NCBI RefSeq assembly: GCF_007680845.1
Contig: NZ_VEIY01000004.1
Span: 124,001-188,000 of the forward strand
Reading direction: 5' to 3'
DNA: 64,000 bases
Origin: Curtobacterium pusillum
Lineage (GTDB): Bacteria; Actinomycetota; Actinomycetes; Actinomycetales; Microbacteriaceae
In this document: positions 7,043-15,912 of the stretch, piece by piece
How the letters are laid out: each line of letters begins with the position of its first letter
How positions within the stretch are numbered: the stretch's first letter is position 1
The notes under the pieces: model-generated
Told to the model about the DNA's origin: nothing
What the model saw: the letters and a program-made list of their open reading frames with translations, nothing else
Databases searched by the model: none
Made by a program: the position numbers and the translations under genes

Positions 7043-8830
7043 TCAGTACACGTCGCGCACGTACCGCTTGCCCAGGCGCATGTCCGCCAGGTACGCCTGC
7101 GCATCGTCCTCGCCGCGCCCCCGCTCGGAAGCGATGACCGACAGGAGCGCAGCTTCGACGTCCTTCGCCATCCGTGACGCGTCGCCGCACACGTACACGT
7201 GGCCGCCGTCCTCGAGCCACCGGTACAGCTCGGCGCCCTGCTCGAGCATGCGGGTCTGCACGTAGACCTTCTCGGCCTGGTCGCGCGAGAACGCCAGGTC
7301 GAGACGGTCCAGCACGCCCTGCTCCTGCAGCGCAGTGAGCTCGTCCTCGTACACGAAGTCGGTGTCGCGGTGCTGGTCGCCGAAGAACAGCCAGTTCCGG
7401 CCGGTCGCGCCCGCGACCGCACGTTCGTGCAGGAACCCCCGGAACGGCGCGATGCCGGTTCCAGGGCCGATCATGATCATCGGCGCGGACGGGTCGGCCG
7501 GCACCCCGAACGAGGCGTTCGGCTGCAGGTACACGTCCACGGTGCCGTCGGGGGAGACCCGGTCGGCCAGGAACGTCGAGGCGACCCCGGCGTACATCCG
7601 GTGCGGGTCGCCGTACCGGACGGACGCGATGGTCAGGTGGATGCGGTCCGGGTGCGCGAGCGGGCTCGACGAGATCGAGTACTGGCGCGCCTGCAGCGGC
7701 CGGAGGTTCGGCAGCAGCTCGTCGAGCCCCGGAGCCGCGGGCCCGGCGTCGCGGAGCAGGTCGAGGACGTCCCGACCCCACAGCCAGCGGTCGAGCTCGT
7801 GCTTGTCGCCGTGCGAGACGACGGCCGCGAGCTCGCTCGACGGCGCGCGCTGCACGAGGTCGGCGATGAGGTCCTTCGACGGCGTCCGGATCTCGCGGTC
7901 GGTGCGCAGGACCTCGGCGATCGGCCGGCCGTCCAGCGACTCGGATCCGTTCGCACCGACCTGCTCGAGGAGCTGGCCCACGAAGACCTCGTCGTTGACG
8001 GGCACGACGGCGAGCGCGTCACCGGCGGAGTACTCGATCCCGGAGTCACCGAGGTCGAACTCGTAGTGCCGGATCTCCTTCGCACTGCGCGGCGAGGAGA
8101 GCAGCCGGTTCTCGACGAGCGTCGACGGGTACGGGTTGCGCTTGTTCCACTGGGCACCCGGCCTGGAGGCACGGCTCGCGCCCGCCCCTCCGGTCGCCGT
8201 CCGCGATGTGGTCGGGTCGCCGGCGGGGCCGGACGCGCCGGGTGCAGCTCCGGCCTCTGCCGCGAGACGGTCGAGGACCGCGGCCGTCCACAGGGCAGCG
8301 GGGTCCTCGAAGTCCACGTCGCAGTCGACGCGGTCGTGGATCCGCGCCGCGCCGAGCTGTTCGAAGCGGGTGTCGAGGAGCTTGCCGGCCTGGCAGAACT
8401 CGTCGTAGCTGGTGTCACCGAGCCCGAGGACGGCGTACTGCAGCCCCTCGAGCCGCGGCACGGTGGTCGCCTGGATCGCGTCCCAGAACAGCCCGGCGTT
8501 GTCGGGCATCTCGCCCTCGCCGTACGTCGAGGTGACGACGAGCACGTGCGACATGCCGGCGAGCTGCTCCGCGGTGACGGCGTCGAGCGCGGTGGCCCGA
8601 CCGCCGAGCCCGCGGGCCTTCGCGCCGGAGACCAGCTCGTCGGCGAGGAACTCGGCGTTGCCGGTCTGCGTGCCGAACAGCACGTCGATCGTCGTCGTCG
8701 GCGCACCGCCGGACGCGCGCTTGCCCGCCGCGGCGATGCCGGCGATGAACCCGGCGAGCCAGGACTCCTGGGCGGCCGAGAACGGTGCGTCGACCGGGAT
8801 CAGCGATCCGGTCGGGGGCAGGAGGCTCAT
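7043..8830 (-). CDS. CysJ-type NADPH diflavin reductase, partner of a glutamate-synthase-like protein
   Basis: A 595-residue NADPH-FAD-FMN electron-transfer protein with the layout of the sulfite reductase flavoprotein. The flavodoxin domain lies at about 48-200 (LFGTQTGNAEFLADEL, TSTYGEGEMPDNA, LGLGDTSYDEFC). A Gly/Ala/Ser linker at 200-225 follows, then the FAD domain with RQYSISSS and the NADPH domain with IGPGTGIAPFRGFL, ending in the CysJ-like RYVRDVY. The N-terminal SAAQESWLAGFIAGI also resembles CysJ. However, no CysI hemoprotein gene is present; instead its ATG overlaps the stop of the glutamate-synthase-like gene (ATGA). The likely electron acceptor is therefore that protein rather than sulfite reductase, which is an inference. 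The linker carries a copy of the dispersed repeat. Confidence 0.85.
   Translation of the reverse strand: MSLLPPTGSLIPVDAPFSAAQESWLAGFIAGIAAAGKRASGGAPTTTIDVLFGTQTGNAEFLADELVSGAKARGLGGRATALDAVTAEQLAGMSHVLVVTSTYGEGEMPDNAGLFWDAIQATTVPRLEGLQYAVLGLGDTSYDEFCQAGKLLDTRFEQLGAARIHDRVDCDVDFEDPAALWTAAVLDRLAAEAGAAPGASGPAGDPTTSRTATGGAGASRASRPGAQWNKRNPYPSTLVENRLLSSPRSAKEIRHYEFDLGDSGIEYSAGDALAVVPVNDEVFVGQLLEQVGANGSESLDGRPIAEVLRTDREIRTPSKDLIADLVQRAPSSELAAVVSHGDKHELDRWLWGRDVLDLLRDAGPAAPGLDELLPNLRPLQARQYSISSSPLAHPDRIHLTIASVRYGDPHRMYAGVASTFLADRVSPDGTVDVYLQPNASFGVPADPSAPMIMIGPGTGIAPFRGFLHERAVAGATGRNWLFFGDQHRDTDFVYEDELTALQEQGVLDRLDLAFSRDQAEKVYVQTRMLEQGAELYRWLEDGGHVYVCGDASRMAKDVEAALLSVIASERGRGEDDAQAYLADMRLGKRYVRDVY
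8161..8192 (+). repeat. Dispersed GGAGGCGCGG repeat, copy in the diflavin reductase linker
   Basis: gcctggaggcacggctcg followed by cgcccgcccctcc matches the repeat seen at 51.1 and 62.65 kb with one change in the core. It encodes part of the Ala/Gly/Ser/Arg linker between the flavodoxin and FAD domains, a position tolerant of insertion. Confidence 0.45.
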
Positions 8831-11800
8831 GCGGACACCGCCTCGGTCGGCGCCAGCGGAGCACGGCCGGCGATGTCCTCGAGCGCCGCGTTCGCGAGCA
8901 GCTCGTCGAAGCGGGCAGCGCGGACGCGGCCGTCGTTCTTGGCGTTCTGGTGCATGATCCACCCGGTGGTGCCCGGCGCGTCCATGCTGCGGTTGTTCCG
9001 CTGCGTGAGCGCGCGCTTGTAGTCGTCGAGCCGCTTGATCGCGATGAGGGTCGCGAGCTCGTCGTCCGCGAACTTCTCGAGCGTCGAGCGGAGGTACTTC
9101 ACCACGCGCTGCTTCACGAAGAAGTCCTCGGTCAGGATGAGGTTCCGCACGGCCTCGGTGACGCGGGGGTCGTTCGGGCCCGCAGCACCAGCGACGCGCT
9201 CCAGCGCGACGTCCTGCGCGACGCCGAGCACCGTGTACGACGACAGCAGCGAGAACATGTCGTCGCCCTGGTCGCCGAGCGCCGGGGCGCGGCCGTCGAG
9301 GACGGTGCGCTGGTCGCGGTAGTCCACCTTGAACCCGCGGAGCTTGTCCGTGGCCACGGACGACGCGAGCTCGTCGAGGAGCTCGTTCCGGGTCGCGGCG
9401 GCGAGGATCTCGTCGGAGTCCTGCGTGAGCAGGAGCGCACGCGGCATGCCGACGTACACGTGCTGCCGGGTGGTCTCCCACTCGGCGAGCAGCCGTTCCG
9501 CGAGCGCCGAGCCGGTGGCGTCGAAGTGCCACTCGAGCAGCAGCCGTGCGGCGTCCTCGTGGAACGCACCGCGCTCGGTGTCGGTGACGGGGAAGACGAG
9601 GAGCGAGTCGGTGCTCGCGCGCTCGGCGACCGCACCCGACGGGTCGTACTGGTACAGGAACCCGCCGGACATGCCGTTGCCGAGACCCTTGCCGAACGCG
9701 CCGAGGTTGAACACCGCGCCGCCCGTCATGTACTCGCAGCCGAAGTCGCCGACGCCCTCGACGACCGCGGTCGCCCCGGAGTTGCGCACGGCGAACCGGT
9801 CGCCCGCCTCGCCCTCGACGAACGTGCGGCCGCCGGTCGCGCCGAACAGCGCGAAGTTGCCGACGAGGACGTTGCCGCCCCGCGCAGTGCTGCCGCCGCC
9901 CGGTGCACGGACGATGATCCGGCCGCCGGACTGGCTCTTGCCGACGCCGTCGTTCGCGGTGCCGGTGTGGTCGAGCACGATGCCGTCGTTGTTGAACACC
10001 CCGTAGGACTGGCCGGCCGACCCGAGCGTGCGGATCGTGACCGCGCCGTCGACCAGCCGGCGCCGGCCGCGGTCGTCGGTGGTGATCGCCGGGTGCGCCG
10101 ACAGGTCGGTGCCCTGCAGCTCGTGGTTGAGCATGCGCTCGACGTCGATGCCGAGCTGGCCGCCGACGGACTTGTCCGCGTTGCCGAGGAGCACGCCGTG
10201 CACGAGCACGTGCGCCTGCTCGTGGTCGACCAGGGCCGTCCGGACCCGCTCGAGGAGCGCGTCGTCGGTGTGGAAGTCCTTCTCGAGGTACTCCGGGTCG
10301 GTCACGACCTTCTCGGGCACCTGGGCGAGCAGGTTCCGGACGTCGAGGCGTCCGACGCTCGCCGGGTGGTCGAGGAGCTGCAGCAGGTCGGTGCGGCCAC
10401 GCGCCTCGCGCAGGGAGCGCAGGCCGAGGCGGGCGAGGATCTGCCGGACGTCGTGCGCGATGTTGAGGAGGTACTGCGCGAGCGCGCGGGGGTCGCCCTC
10501 GAAGGCCTCGGCGTTCGTGGTGAGACCGGCCGGGCACTTCACGTTGCAGTTCTTCGCCATCACGCAGCCGAGCATCATGAGCGCGGTGGTGCCGAACTCG
10601 AAGCTGTCGCCGCCGAGCAGCGCGCTCGTGACCACGTCCGAGCCGGTCTGGTGCGCGCCGGAGCAGCGGAGCGTGACCTTCTGCCGGAGGCCGTTCGCGA
10701 CGAGGGCCTGGTGCACCTCGGCCACGCCGATCTCCGCGGAGCGGCCCGCGTACTTCAGGCTCGTCACGGCCGCGGCACCGGTGCCGCCGGTGTTGCCCGC
10801 GACGTTGATGACGTCCGCGCCGGCCTTCGCCACGCCGACCGCGATCGTGCCGATGCCCTCGGAGGACACCAGCTTCACGATCACCCGGACGCGGGCGGCC
10901 TTGCAGTCGTGGATGAGCTGCGCGAGGTCCTCGATGGAGTACGTGTCGTGGTGCGGCGGCGGCGAGATGAGCTCGACGCCGGGCGTGCCGCCACGGGCCG
11001 CGGCGATGTCCACCGTGACCTTCGGCGCGGGCAGCTGGCCGCCCTCGCCGGGCTTGGCGCCCTGGCCGATCTTGATCTCGAGCTCCTCGAGCATCGGGTC
11101 GGCGAGGTAGCCCGCCCAGATGCCGAACCGACCGGAGGCGAACTGCTTGATGCGCGAGCCGCGGATCGTGCCGTAGCGGGAGTGGTGCTCGCCGCCCTCG
11201 CCGGAGTTCGACATGCCACCGACCATGTTCGTGCCGTGCGCCACCGCCTCGTGCGCGGTGGCGACGAGTGCGCCGTGGCTCATCGCACCGGACGCCAGGG
11301 TCCGGGTGATCTCGTGCGCCGGCTGGACCTCGGCGAGGTCGACGCTGGCCGGGGCGCTCTCGAGCAGGGCGAGGAGGTCCACGGCGGAGCCGGTGGCGCG
11401 GAGCGTCACCTGGTCGGCGTCGACGGAGTCGACGTCGACCTGCCCCGGGTACAGCAGGCCGAGCCCGTCCGCGAGGGCCTGGTGGCGCAGTGCACCCGTG
11501 GTCCCCGTCGACGTGAGCTCGAGGCGGAAGCGCGCCGCGCCTCCCGGGAGGTCCTGGTCGTCCGACGGACGCGAGCCGGACAGCCCGCGCACCGTGACGC
11601 TGGCGTTGCCGTTCGTCGAGAAGCGGCCGAGCTCGCGCGCGAAGTCCTCCGCCGTGTCGATGCCCGTGACGTCCGCCGGGAGGGCGAGCACGTCGCGGAG
11701 CGCGGCGGGACGGCGCGAGCGCTCCTCGTGCGTGGTCTGCAGGAACGACACGTAGCCCGGGGTGATCCGGTGCGCGTCGATTTCAGCGTCGCTGAGGCGG

Positions 11801-14397
11801 TCGTACCCGGTGTTCCGGTACGCGGCGTCGGAGATGCCGAACGCGTCGTCGAGCTGTCCGAGCGTGAGGAGCCGCAGCGCCTCGGAGTCGCCGGAGCGCT
11901 CGAAGGACGGGCGCTCCTCGGTCATGCCGCCGAAGCCGCGCACGCTCGCCACGCCGAACGAGTGCCCGGCGCCGTCGGAGCGCTCCTTGAACAGGCCGAG
12001 CATGGGCACCTGGCCCTCGGACTCGACGCTGCGGGCGCGCTCGTGCCAGTCCGTCGCCGCCTGGGCGATGCGGGCGAAACCGACGCCGCCGACCGGGGCC
12101 TGCATGTGCGGGAAGACCCGGGCGAACAGGTCGTCGCGGGTGTCGAGGTAGTTCGGCTCGAAGAACTCGCCGCCGATGTAGCTCTCCGCGGTGCAGAGGC
12201 CGACACGGCCCATCGTCTTCGCGAGGGCCTTCTCGGCCGCCTTCCGGAAGCGCTTGAGCGCGAGGTCGGTCGCGGTCAGCTCGCCGGCCGGCGCGGGGGC
12301 GGCGGGGTACTTCTCCTCCGCACGCAGCCGAGCCGACAGGCTGTACACAGCGGCGGCACCGAAGCCGAGGGCGGTCGCCACGTGGTGTGACGATGGCAGC
12401 TGACCGGACTCCGCGACGATCGACACCCGCAAGCGCAGACCGGTCTCGATGAGCCGCTGGTTCACGGCGGCCACGGCGAGGATCACCGGGAGGGGTGCAT
12501 GGGTCGACGAGACCTCGCGGTCGGTGAGGACCGCGATGCCGCCGGACCGCTCGGCGAACGCGGTCACCGCGTCGGCGAGCTGCTCCGTGGCCGTGCGGAC
12601 GGCGTCCGCGTTGGCCTGCTCGTCACCGAGGACCGGCACGTAGAGCATGTCGAAGCGCTCCAGGGGCACGATGTCCTGGTCGCGCAGCCGGACCATGTCC
12701 AGGTGCCCGAGGACCGGGGACTGCACGACGAGCTGCCGGCTGGTCGTGCCGGTCCCGTCGGGCTTCGCGCCGAGCGCGACGCGCATGCTCATGCCGTCGG
12801 CCTCGCGGATCGAGTCGAGCGGCGGGTTCGTCACCTGGGCGAAGCGCTGCGAGAAGTACTTCGCCATGCCGCCCTCGGTGTCGCTGAGCGCGTTGATGGC
12901 GTTGCCGTAGCCCATCGCCGAGATCCGCTCCGAGCCGTTCTGCAGCATCGGGTCGAGCATGAACCGGAAGCTCTCCTGGTTCAGCGAGTACGCCACGTAC
13001 CGGCCCGCGAGCGACAGGTCGCCCTCGTAGCCGAGCGTGGACGTCGTGCGCTCGTAGTCCGGCGCCGGGACGTCGTCGAGGTTCACCCGGGCGGCGTCGA
13101 GCAGCGTGCCGTACGGCTTCCGCGCCGCGAGCATCTCGAGCACCTCGCGCGTGCGCATGAGCGTGCCGGTGCGGTGGTCGACGACGAGCATGCCGCCGGC
13201 CTCGATCCGGCCGCGGTGCACGACCTCGTCGGCGTCGAACTCGACCTGGCCGGCCTCCGACGACACCATGAGGTACTCGGCGGTCTGCACGGAACGCAAG
13301 GGGCGGAGCCCCAGGCGGTCGAGGCGCGCGCCGACGACGTCGCCGTCGCTGAAGATCACGGCGGCGGGGCCGTCGTTCTTCTCCTCGTAGAGCGAGAAGT
13401 ACTCGAGCATGTCCCGCACGTCGGGCGTCAGGGTGCGGTCGTTCTCCCACGCCGGGGGCATGAGCGACACCACGGCCTCGACGATCTCGAGCCCGTCGTC
13501 GAACACCCGGCTCTGCAGGGTCTGATCGAGGCGGCTCGAGTCGGACTGCCCGGGCGGCCGGACGATGCTCCGGGTGCGCGCGCGGGCGAGTGCCTCGTCC
13601 GACAGGCGGTTCTTCCGGTCGGTGTTCAGCTCGCCGTTGTGCGCCATCAGGCGGAACGGCTGCGCCATCGTCGGGTGCGGCTCGGTGTTCGTCGAGAAGC
13701 GGGTGTGGAAGTACAGCGTCCGGACGGAGTGCCGCGGGTCGCGGAGGTCGGTGAAGTAGCCGATGACCTCGCCCGAGTTCAGGCGGCCCTTGAGGATCTG
13801 CGTCCGCGCGCTGAGCGACAGCGGGTACAGCGCGGCGTGCTCGGCACGGGTGGCGGCGGCCTCCCCGTAGGAGACCGACTCGATGGCGAGCAGGGCCCGG
13901 TTCGCTGCGGCGTCGACGTCCTGGCGGGTCCAGCCCTCCGGCGCGCGGAAGACCCACTGCACGATCGGCAGCTGGTACTGCTCGGCCTCGGGGCGGGCGA
14001 CGGAGTGGTCCACCGGGACGTCACGGACGAGCAGGATCTCGAAGCCCTCGGTCTCGATCGCGCGCGTGACGGTCTGCTCGGCACGGGCGCGATCGGCGGC
14101 GCCGGCCGGGTCCGTGCCCTTCGGCACGAAGCAGTTCGCGACCCCGAAGTGGCCGGCGCGGAGCTCCTCGCCCGTGATCGCGCTGAAGAACTCCACCGAC
14201 AGGTCGATGCTCACGCCCGCGCCGTCGCCGACACCCTCGGCGGACTTGCCGCCGCGGTGGGGGATGGAGCAGAGCGCCTCGTCGCCCTTGCGGATGACGT
14301 CGTGGCTCGGGGTGCCGTCGAGTCGGGTGATGAAGCCGACGCCGCAGTCGCTCGATTCGCGGGCAGGGTCGTAGAGACCGAAGGGGGAGGGGTTCAC
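8827..14397 (-). CDS. Divergent glutamate synthase large-subunit-like protein
   Basis: An 1856-residue multidomain enzyme of the GltB family; the family normally makes glutamate from glutamine and 2-oxoglutarate. Visible parts: class II amidotransferase with candidate nucleophile C18 after a 17-residue propeptide (SSDCGVGF) and AHNGELNT near 250; central domain with FAQVTNPPLDSIRE; FMN domain with GQGAKPGEGGQLP near 1112 and SPPPHHDTYSIEDLAQLI; a 3Fe-4S type triad C1278-C1284-C1288; and the glycine-rich GXGXG domain at about 1430-1620. Oddities: about 230 extra C-terminal residues, INVAGNTGGTGAA where the family has a DGGTGAS motif, and LRCSGAHQTG where DGGLKTG is usual. No GltD gene follows; a diflavin reductase is coupled instead. 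The start is a GTG without a strong ribosome binding site. It may be a paralogue with a different substrate. Confidence 0.8.
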   Translation of the reverse strand: MNPSPFGLYDPARESSDCGVGFITRLDGTPSHDVIRKGDEALCSIPHRGGKSAEGVGDGAGVSIDLSVEFFSAITGEELRAGHFGVANCFVPKGTDPAGAADRARAEQTVTRAIETEGFEILLVRDVPVDHSVARPEAEQYQLPIVQWVFRAPEGWTRQDVDAAANRALLAIESVSYGEAAATRAEHAALYPLSLSARTQILKGRLNSGEVIGYFTDLRDPRHSVRTLYFHTRFSTNTEPHPTMAQPFRLMAHNGELNTDRKNRLSDEALARARTRSIVRPPGQSDSSRLDQTLQSRVFDDGLEIVEAVVSLMPPAWENDRTLTPDVRDMLEYFSLYEEKNDGPAAVIFSDGDVVGARLDRLGLRPLRSVQTAEYLMVSSEAGQVEFDADEVVHRGRIEAGGMLVVDHRTGTLMRTREVLEMLAARKPYGTLLDAARVNLDDVPAPDYERTTSTLGYEGDLSLAGRYVAYSLNQESFRFMLDPMLQNGSERISAMGYGNAINALSDTEGGMAKYFSQRFAQVTNPPLDSIREADGMSMRVALGAKPDGTGTTSRQLVVQSPVLGHLDMVRLRDQDIVPLERFDMLYVPVLGDEQANADAVRTATEQLADAVTAFAERSGGIAVLTDREVSSTHAPLPVILAVAAVNQRLIETGLRLRVSIVAESGQLPSSHHVATALGFGAAAVYSLSARLRAEEKYPAAPAPAGELTATDLALKRFRKAAEKALAKTMGRVGLCTAESYIGGEFFEPNYLDTRDDLFARVFPHMQAPVGGVGFARIAQAATDWHERARSVESEGQVPMLGLFKERSDGAGHSFGVASVRGFGGMTEERPSFERSGDSEALRLLTLGQLDDAFGISDAAYRNTGYDRLSDAEIDAHRITPGYVSFLQTTHEERSRRPAALRDVLALPADVTGIDTAEDFARELGRFSTNGNASVTVRGLSGSRPSDDQDLPGGAARFRLELTSTGTTGALRHQALADGLGLLYPGQVDVDSVDADQVTLRATGSAVDLLALLESAPASVDLAEVQPAHEITRTLASGAMSHGALVATAHEAVAHGTNMVGGMSNSGEGGEHHSRYGTIRGSRIKQFASGRFGIWAGYLADPMLEELEIKIGQGAKPGEGGQLPAPKVTVDIAAARGGTPGVELISPPPHHDTYSIEDLAQLIHDCKAARVRVIVKLVSSEGIGTIAVGVAKAGADVINVAGNTGGTGAAAVTSLKYAGRSAEIGVAEVHQALVANGLRQKVTLRCSGAHQTGSDVVTSALLGGDSFEFGTTALMMLGCVMAKNCNVKCPAGLTTNAEAFEGDPRALAQYLLNIAHDVRQILARLGLRSLREARGRTDLLQLLDHPASVGRLDVRNLLAQVPEKVVTDPEYLEKDFHTDDALLERVRTALVDHEQAHVLVHGVLLGNADKSVGGQLGIDVERMLNHELQGTDLSAHPAITTDDRGRRRLVDGAVTIRTLGSAGQSYGVFNNDGIVLDHTGTANDGVGKSQSGGRIIVRAPGGGSTARGGNVLVGNFALFGATGGRTFVEGEAGDRFAVRNSGATAVVEGVGDFGCEYMTGGAVFNLGAFGKGLGNGMSGGFLYQYDPSGAVAERASTDSLLVFPVTDTERGAFHEDAARLLLEWHFDATGSALAERLLAEWETTRQHVYVGMPRALLLTQDSDEILAAATRNELLDELASSVATDKLRGFKVDYRDQRTVLDGRAPALGDQGDDMFSLLSSYTVLGVAQDVALERVAGAAGPNDPRVTEAVRNLILTEDFFVKQRVVKYLRSTLEKFADDELATLIAIKRLDDYKRALTQRNNRSMDAPGTTGWIMHQNAKNDGRVRAARFDELLANAALEDIAGRAPLAPTEAVSA
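11533..11550 (-). repeat. Dispersed repeat-like copy inside the glutamate-synthase-like gene
   Basis: On the minus strand this reads gggaggcgcggcgcg, matching the core GGGAGGCGCGG of the dispersed repeat, and encodes the PGGAAR peptide near residue 950. It lies between the central and FMN domains. The match is shorter than at other sites and could be chance in GC-rich code. Confidence 0.3.
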
Positions 14398-14567
14398 GGT
14401 GGGTCCAGTGGGGCGATGCCTGCAGCGGACGGCCAGGCTGCATCAGTGGAGCGCTCGCCGCGGGCAGACCGGTGGTGGCAGTCGGGCCCTGTGGGGTGGT
14501 GGTGCGGTACGGCGATGCTACGGCCTGGTATACCGCCCGCGCAACTACGCGTCCGCGACGCCGTCGG
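14398..14567. promoter_or_regulatory. Leader of the glutamate-synthase-like operon
   Basis: The 170 bases between the glycosyltransferase stop and the GTG of the glutamate-synthase-like gene must carry its promoter if the genes are not cotranscribed. The only feature I can point to is the 8-bp palindrome ggtatacc at 14527-14534 in a locally AT-richer patch. No clear -35/-10 pair or riboswitch is visible. Confidence 0.3.
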
Positions 14568-15851
14568 TCACGCCGCGCGCTCGTCCACCGCGGTGATCGG
14601 CTCGGTCACGGCCGTGCTCGCGTCCGCCGCCGGGGTCGTGCCCGGCCGGATGATCTCCGGGCGCCGACGGGCGCGGAACACCCACGCCTTGAACAGCACG
14701 AACCGCACGAGTGTCGCGACGAGGTTCGCCGCCGTCAGCACGACGATCTCCGTGCCGTGCGACGCTCCCGGCGTCGTGGCGTGCAGGACCACGAGCGACC
14801 CCGACGTGATCGCCCACGCGATCCCGAACACCACGAGCCCCTGGACCTGGTGCCGCCCCGCCCCCGATCGGCCGCGCACGCCGAACGTGAACCGCCGGTT
14901 CAGTGCCGTGTTCCCGATCGCCGTCACCAGGAGCGCCAGGAAGTCGGCGGTCTGGGCGCCGATCGTCGGCCGGAACAGTGCGTACAGCACGGCGAACGCG
15001 ACCGTCGACAGCACCCCGATCGCGCCGAAGCGCAGCACCTGCCCGACGATCCCGACGTGCGGCGCAGTGAACGGACGCCGCCCGATCGCGTCGTACACCT
15101 CGGCGACCGGCACCCGGCCGGTGGCGATGCCGCGGGAGACGCGCCACATCCCCTTGAGGTCCTCGGTGGCGGTCGACGCGATGTGCACGGACGAGTTGAC
15201 GTCGTCCACCCAGTCGACCGGCACCTCGTGGATGCGGAGTCCCGCGTGCTCGGCCAGGACGAGCATCTCGGTGTCGAAGAACCACGCGTCGTCCTCGCAG
15301 AGCGGCAGGAGGTGGTCCGCCGCCTCGCGGGTCATCGCCTTGAAGCCGCACTGCGCGTCGGAGAACGACACCCCCATCGTCGTGCGGAGCAGCAGGTTGT
15401 ACGAGCGCGAGATGAACTCCCGCTTCCCCCGACGGACGACCCGCGACGAGTCGGCGAGACGGGTGCCGATCGCGACGTCGGAGTGGCCGGACAACAGCGG
15501 GGCGACGAGCGGTTCGAGGGCGGCCAGGTCGGTGGAGAGGTCCTCGTCGACGTAGACGACCACCGCTGCCGGCGATGCGCTCCAGACGGCCTTCAGCGCA
15601 CGACCCCGGCCCTTCTCGGGCAGGTGCACGGCCTGGACGTCCGAGAGCATCGCGGCGAGGTCGTCGGCGATCCGAGCGGTGTCGTCCGTCGACGCGTTGT
15701 CCGCGATCGTGATCCGCCACGTGTTCTTCAGCGACGTGCGGCAGAACGTGTGCAGGCGTCGGACGTGGGCGGCGAGCGTGTCCTGCTCGTTGTAGCAGGG
15801 GACGACGATGTCGATGTCGAGGGTCTGGTTCGTCTCCGTCATGTCGATCAT
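14568..15851 (-). CDS. GT2 glycosyltransferase fused to GtrA-like membrane domain
   Basis: A 427-residue membrane enzyme: an N-terminal family 2 glycosyltransferase domain (IDIVVPCYNEQDTLAAHV, the nucleotide-binding YVDEDLSTDLAAL, and DAQCGFKAMTRE) followed from about residue 285 by a four-helix GtrA-like domain. Such dolichyl/polyprenyl-phosphate sugar synthases load a sugar on a polyprenyl phosphate, and GtrA domains are linked to flipping the lipid-linked sugar. Its products feed ArnT-like GT-C enzymes such as the one at 22.1-24.2 kb, a plausible partnership. Two in-frame ATGs (15851 and 15842) lack a strong ribosome binding site; the first is used here and the start is uncertain. Confidence 0.85.
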   Translation of the reverse strand: MIDMTETNQTLDIDIVVPCYNEQDTLAAHVRRLHTFCRTSLKNTWRITIADNASTDDTARIADDLAAMLSDVQAVHLPEKGRGRALKAVWSASPAAVVVYVDEDLSTDLAALEPLVAPLLSGHSDVAIGTRLADSSRVVRRGKREFISRSYNLLLRTTMGVSFSDAQCGFKAMTREAADHLLPLCEDDAWFFDTEMLVLAEHAGLRIHEVPVDWVDDVNSSVHIASTATEDLKGMWRVSRGIATGRVPVAEVYDAIGRRPFTAPHVGIVGQVLRFGAIGVLSTVAFAVLYALFRPTIGAQTADFLALLVTAIGNTALNRRFTFGVRGRSGAGRHQVQGLVVFGIAWAITSGSLVVLHATTPGASHGTEIVVLTAANLVATLVRFVLFKAWVFRARRRPEIIRPGTTPAADASTAVTEPITAVDERAA

Positions 15852-15912
15852 GCTCGACAGCGGGGATACGGGGACCGAAGCAGTCTCCTGTGCCGTCCCT
15901 AAGAACCCACGG

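Noticed and set aside
7043..8830. Calling the diflavin reductase assimilatory sulfite reductase alpha subunit (cysJ)
   Set aside because: No CysI hemoprotein or other sulfur-assimilation gene adjoins it, while it is translationally coupled to the GltB-like gene; the narrower name would mislead.
8785..12390. 1201-codon plus-strand open frame opposite the glutamate-synthase-like gene
   Set aside because: It is a GC-driven antisense shadow with low-complexity Arg/Glu/Val/Leu composition and no domain; the minus-strand frame has clear family motifs.
14527..14534. ggtatacc as a known sulfur or nitrogen regulator site
   Set aside because: The 8-bp palindrome alone matches no operator I can name; kept only as a note in the leader entry.
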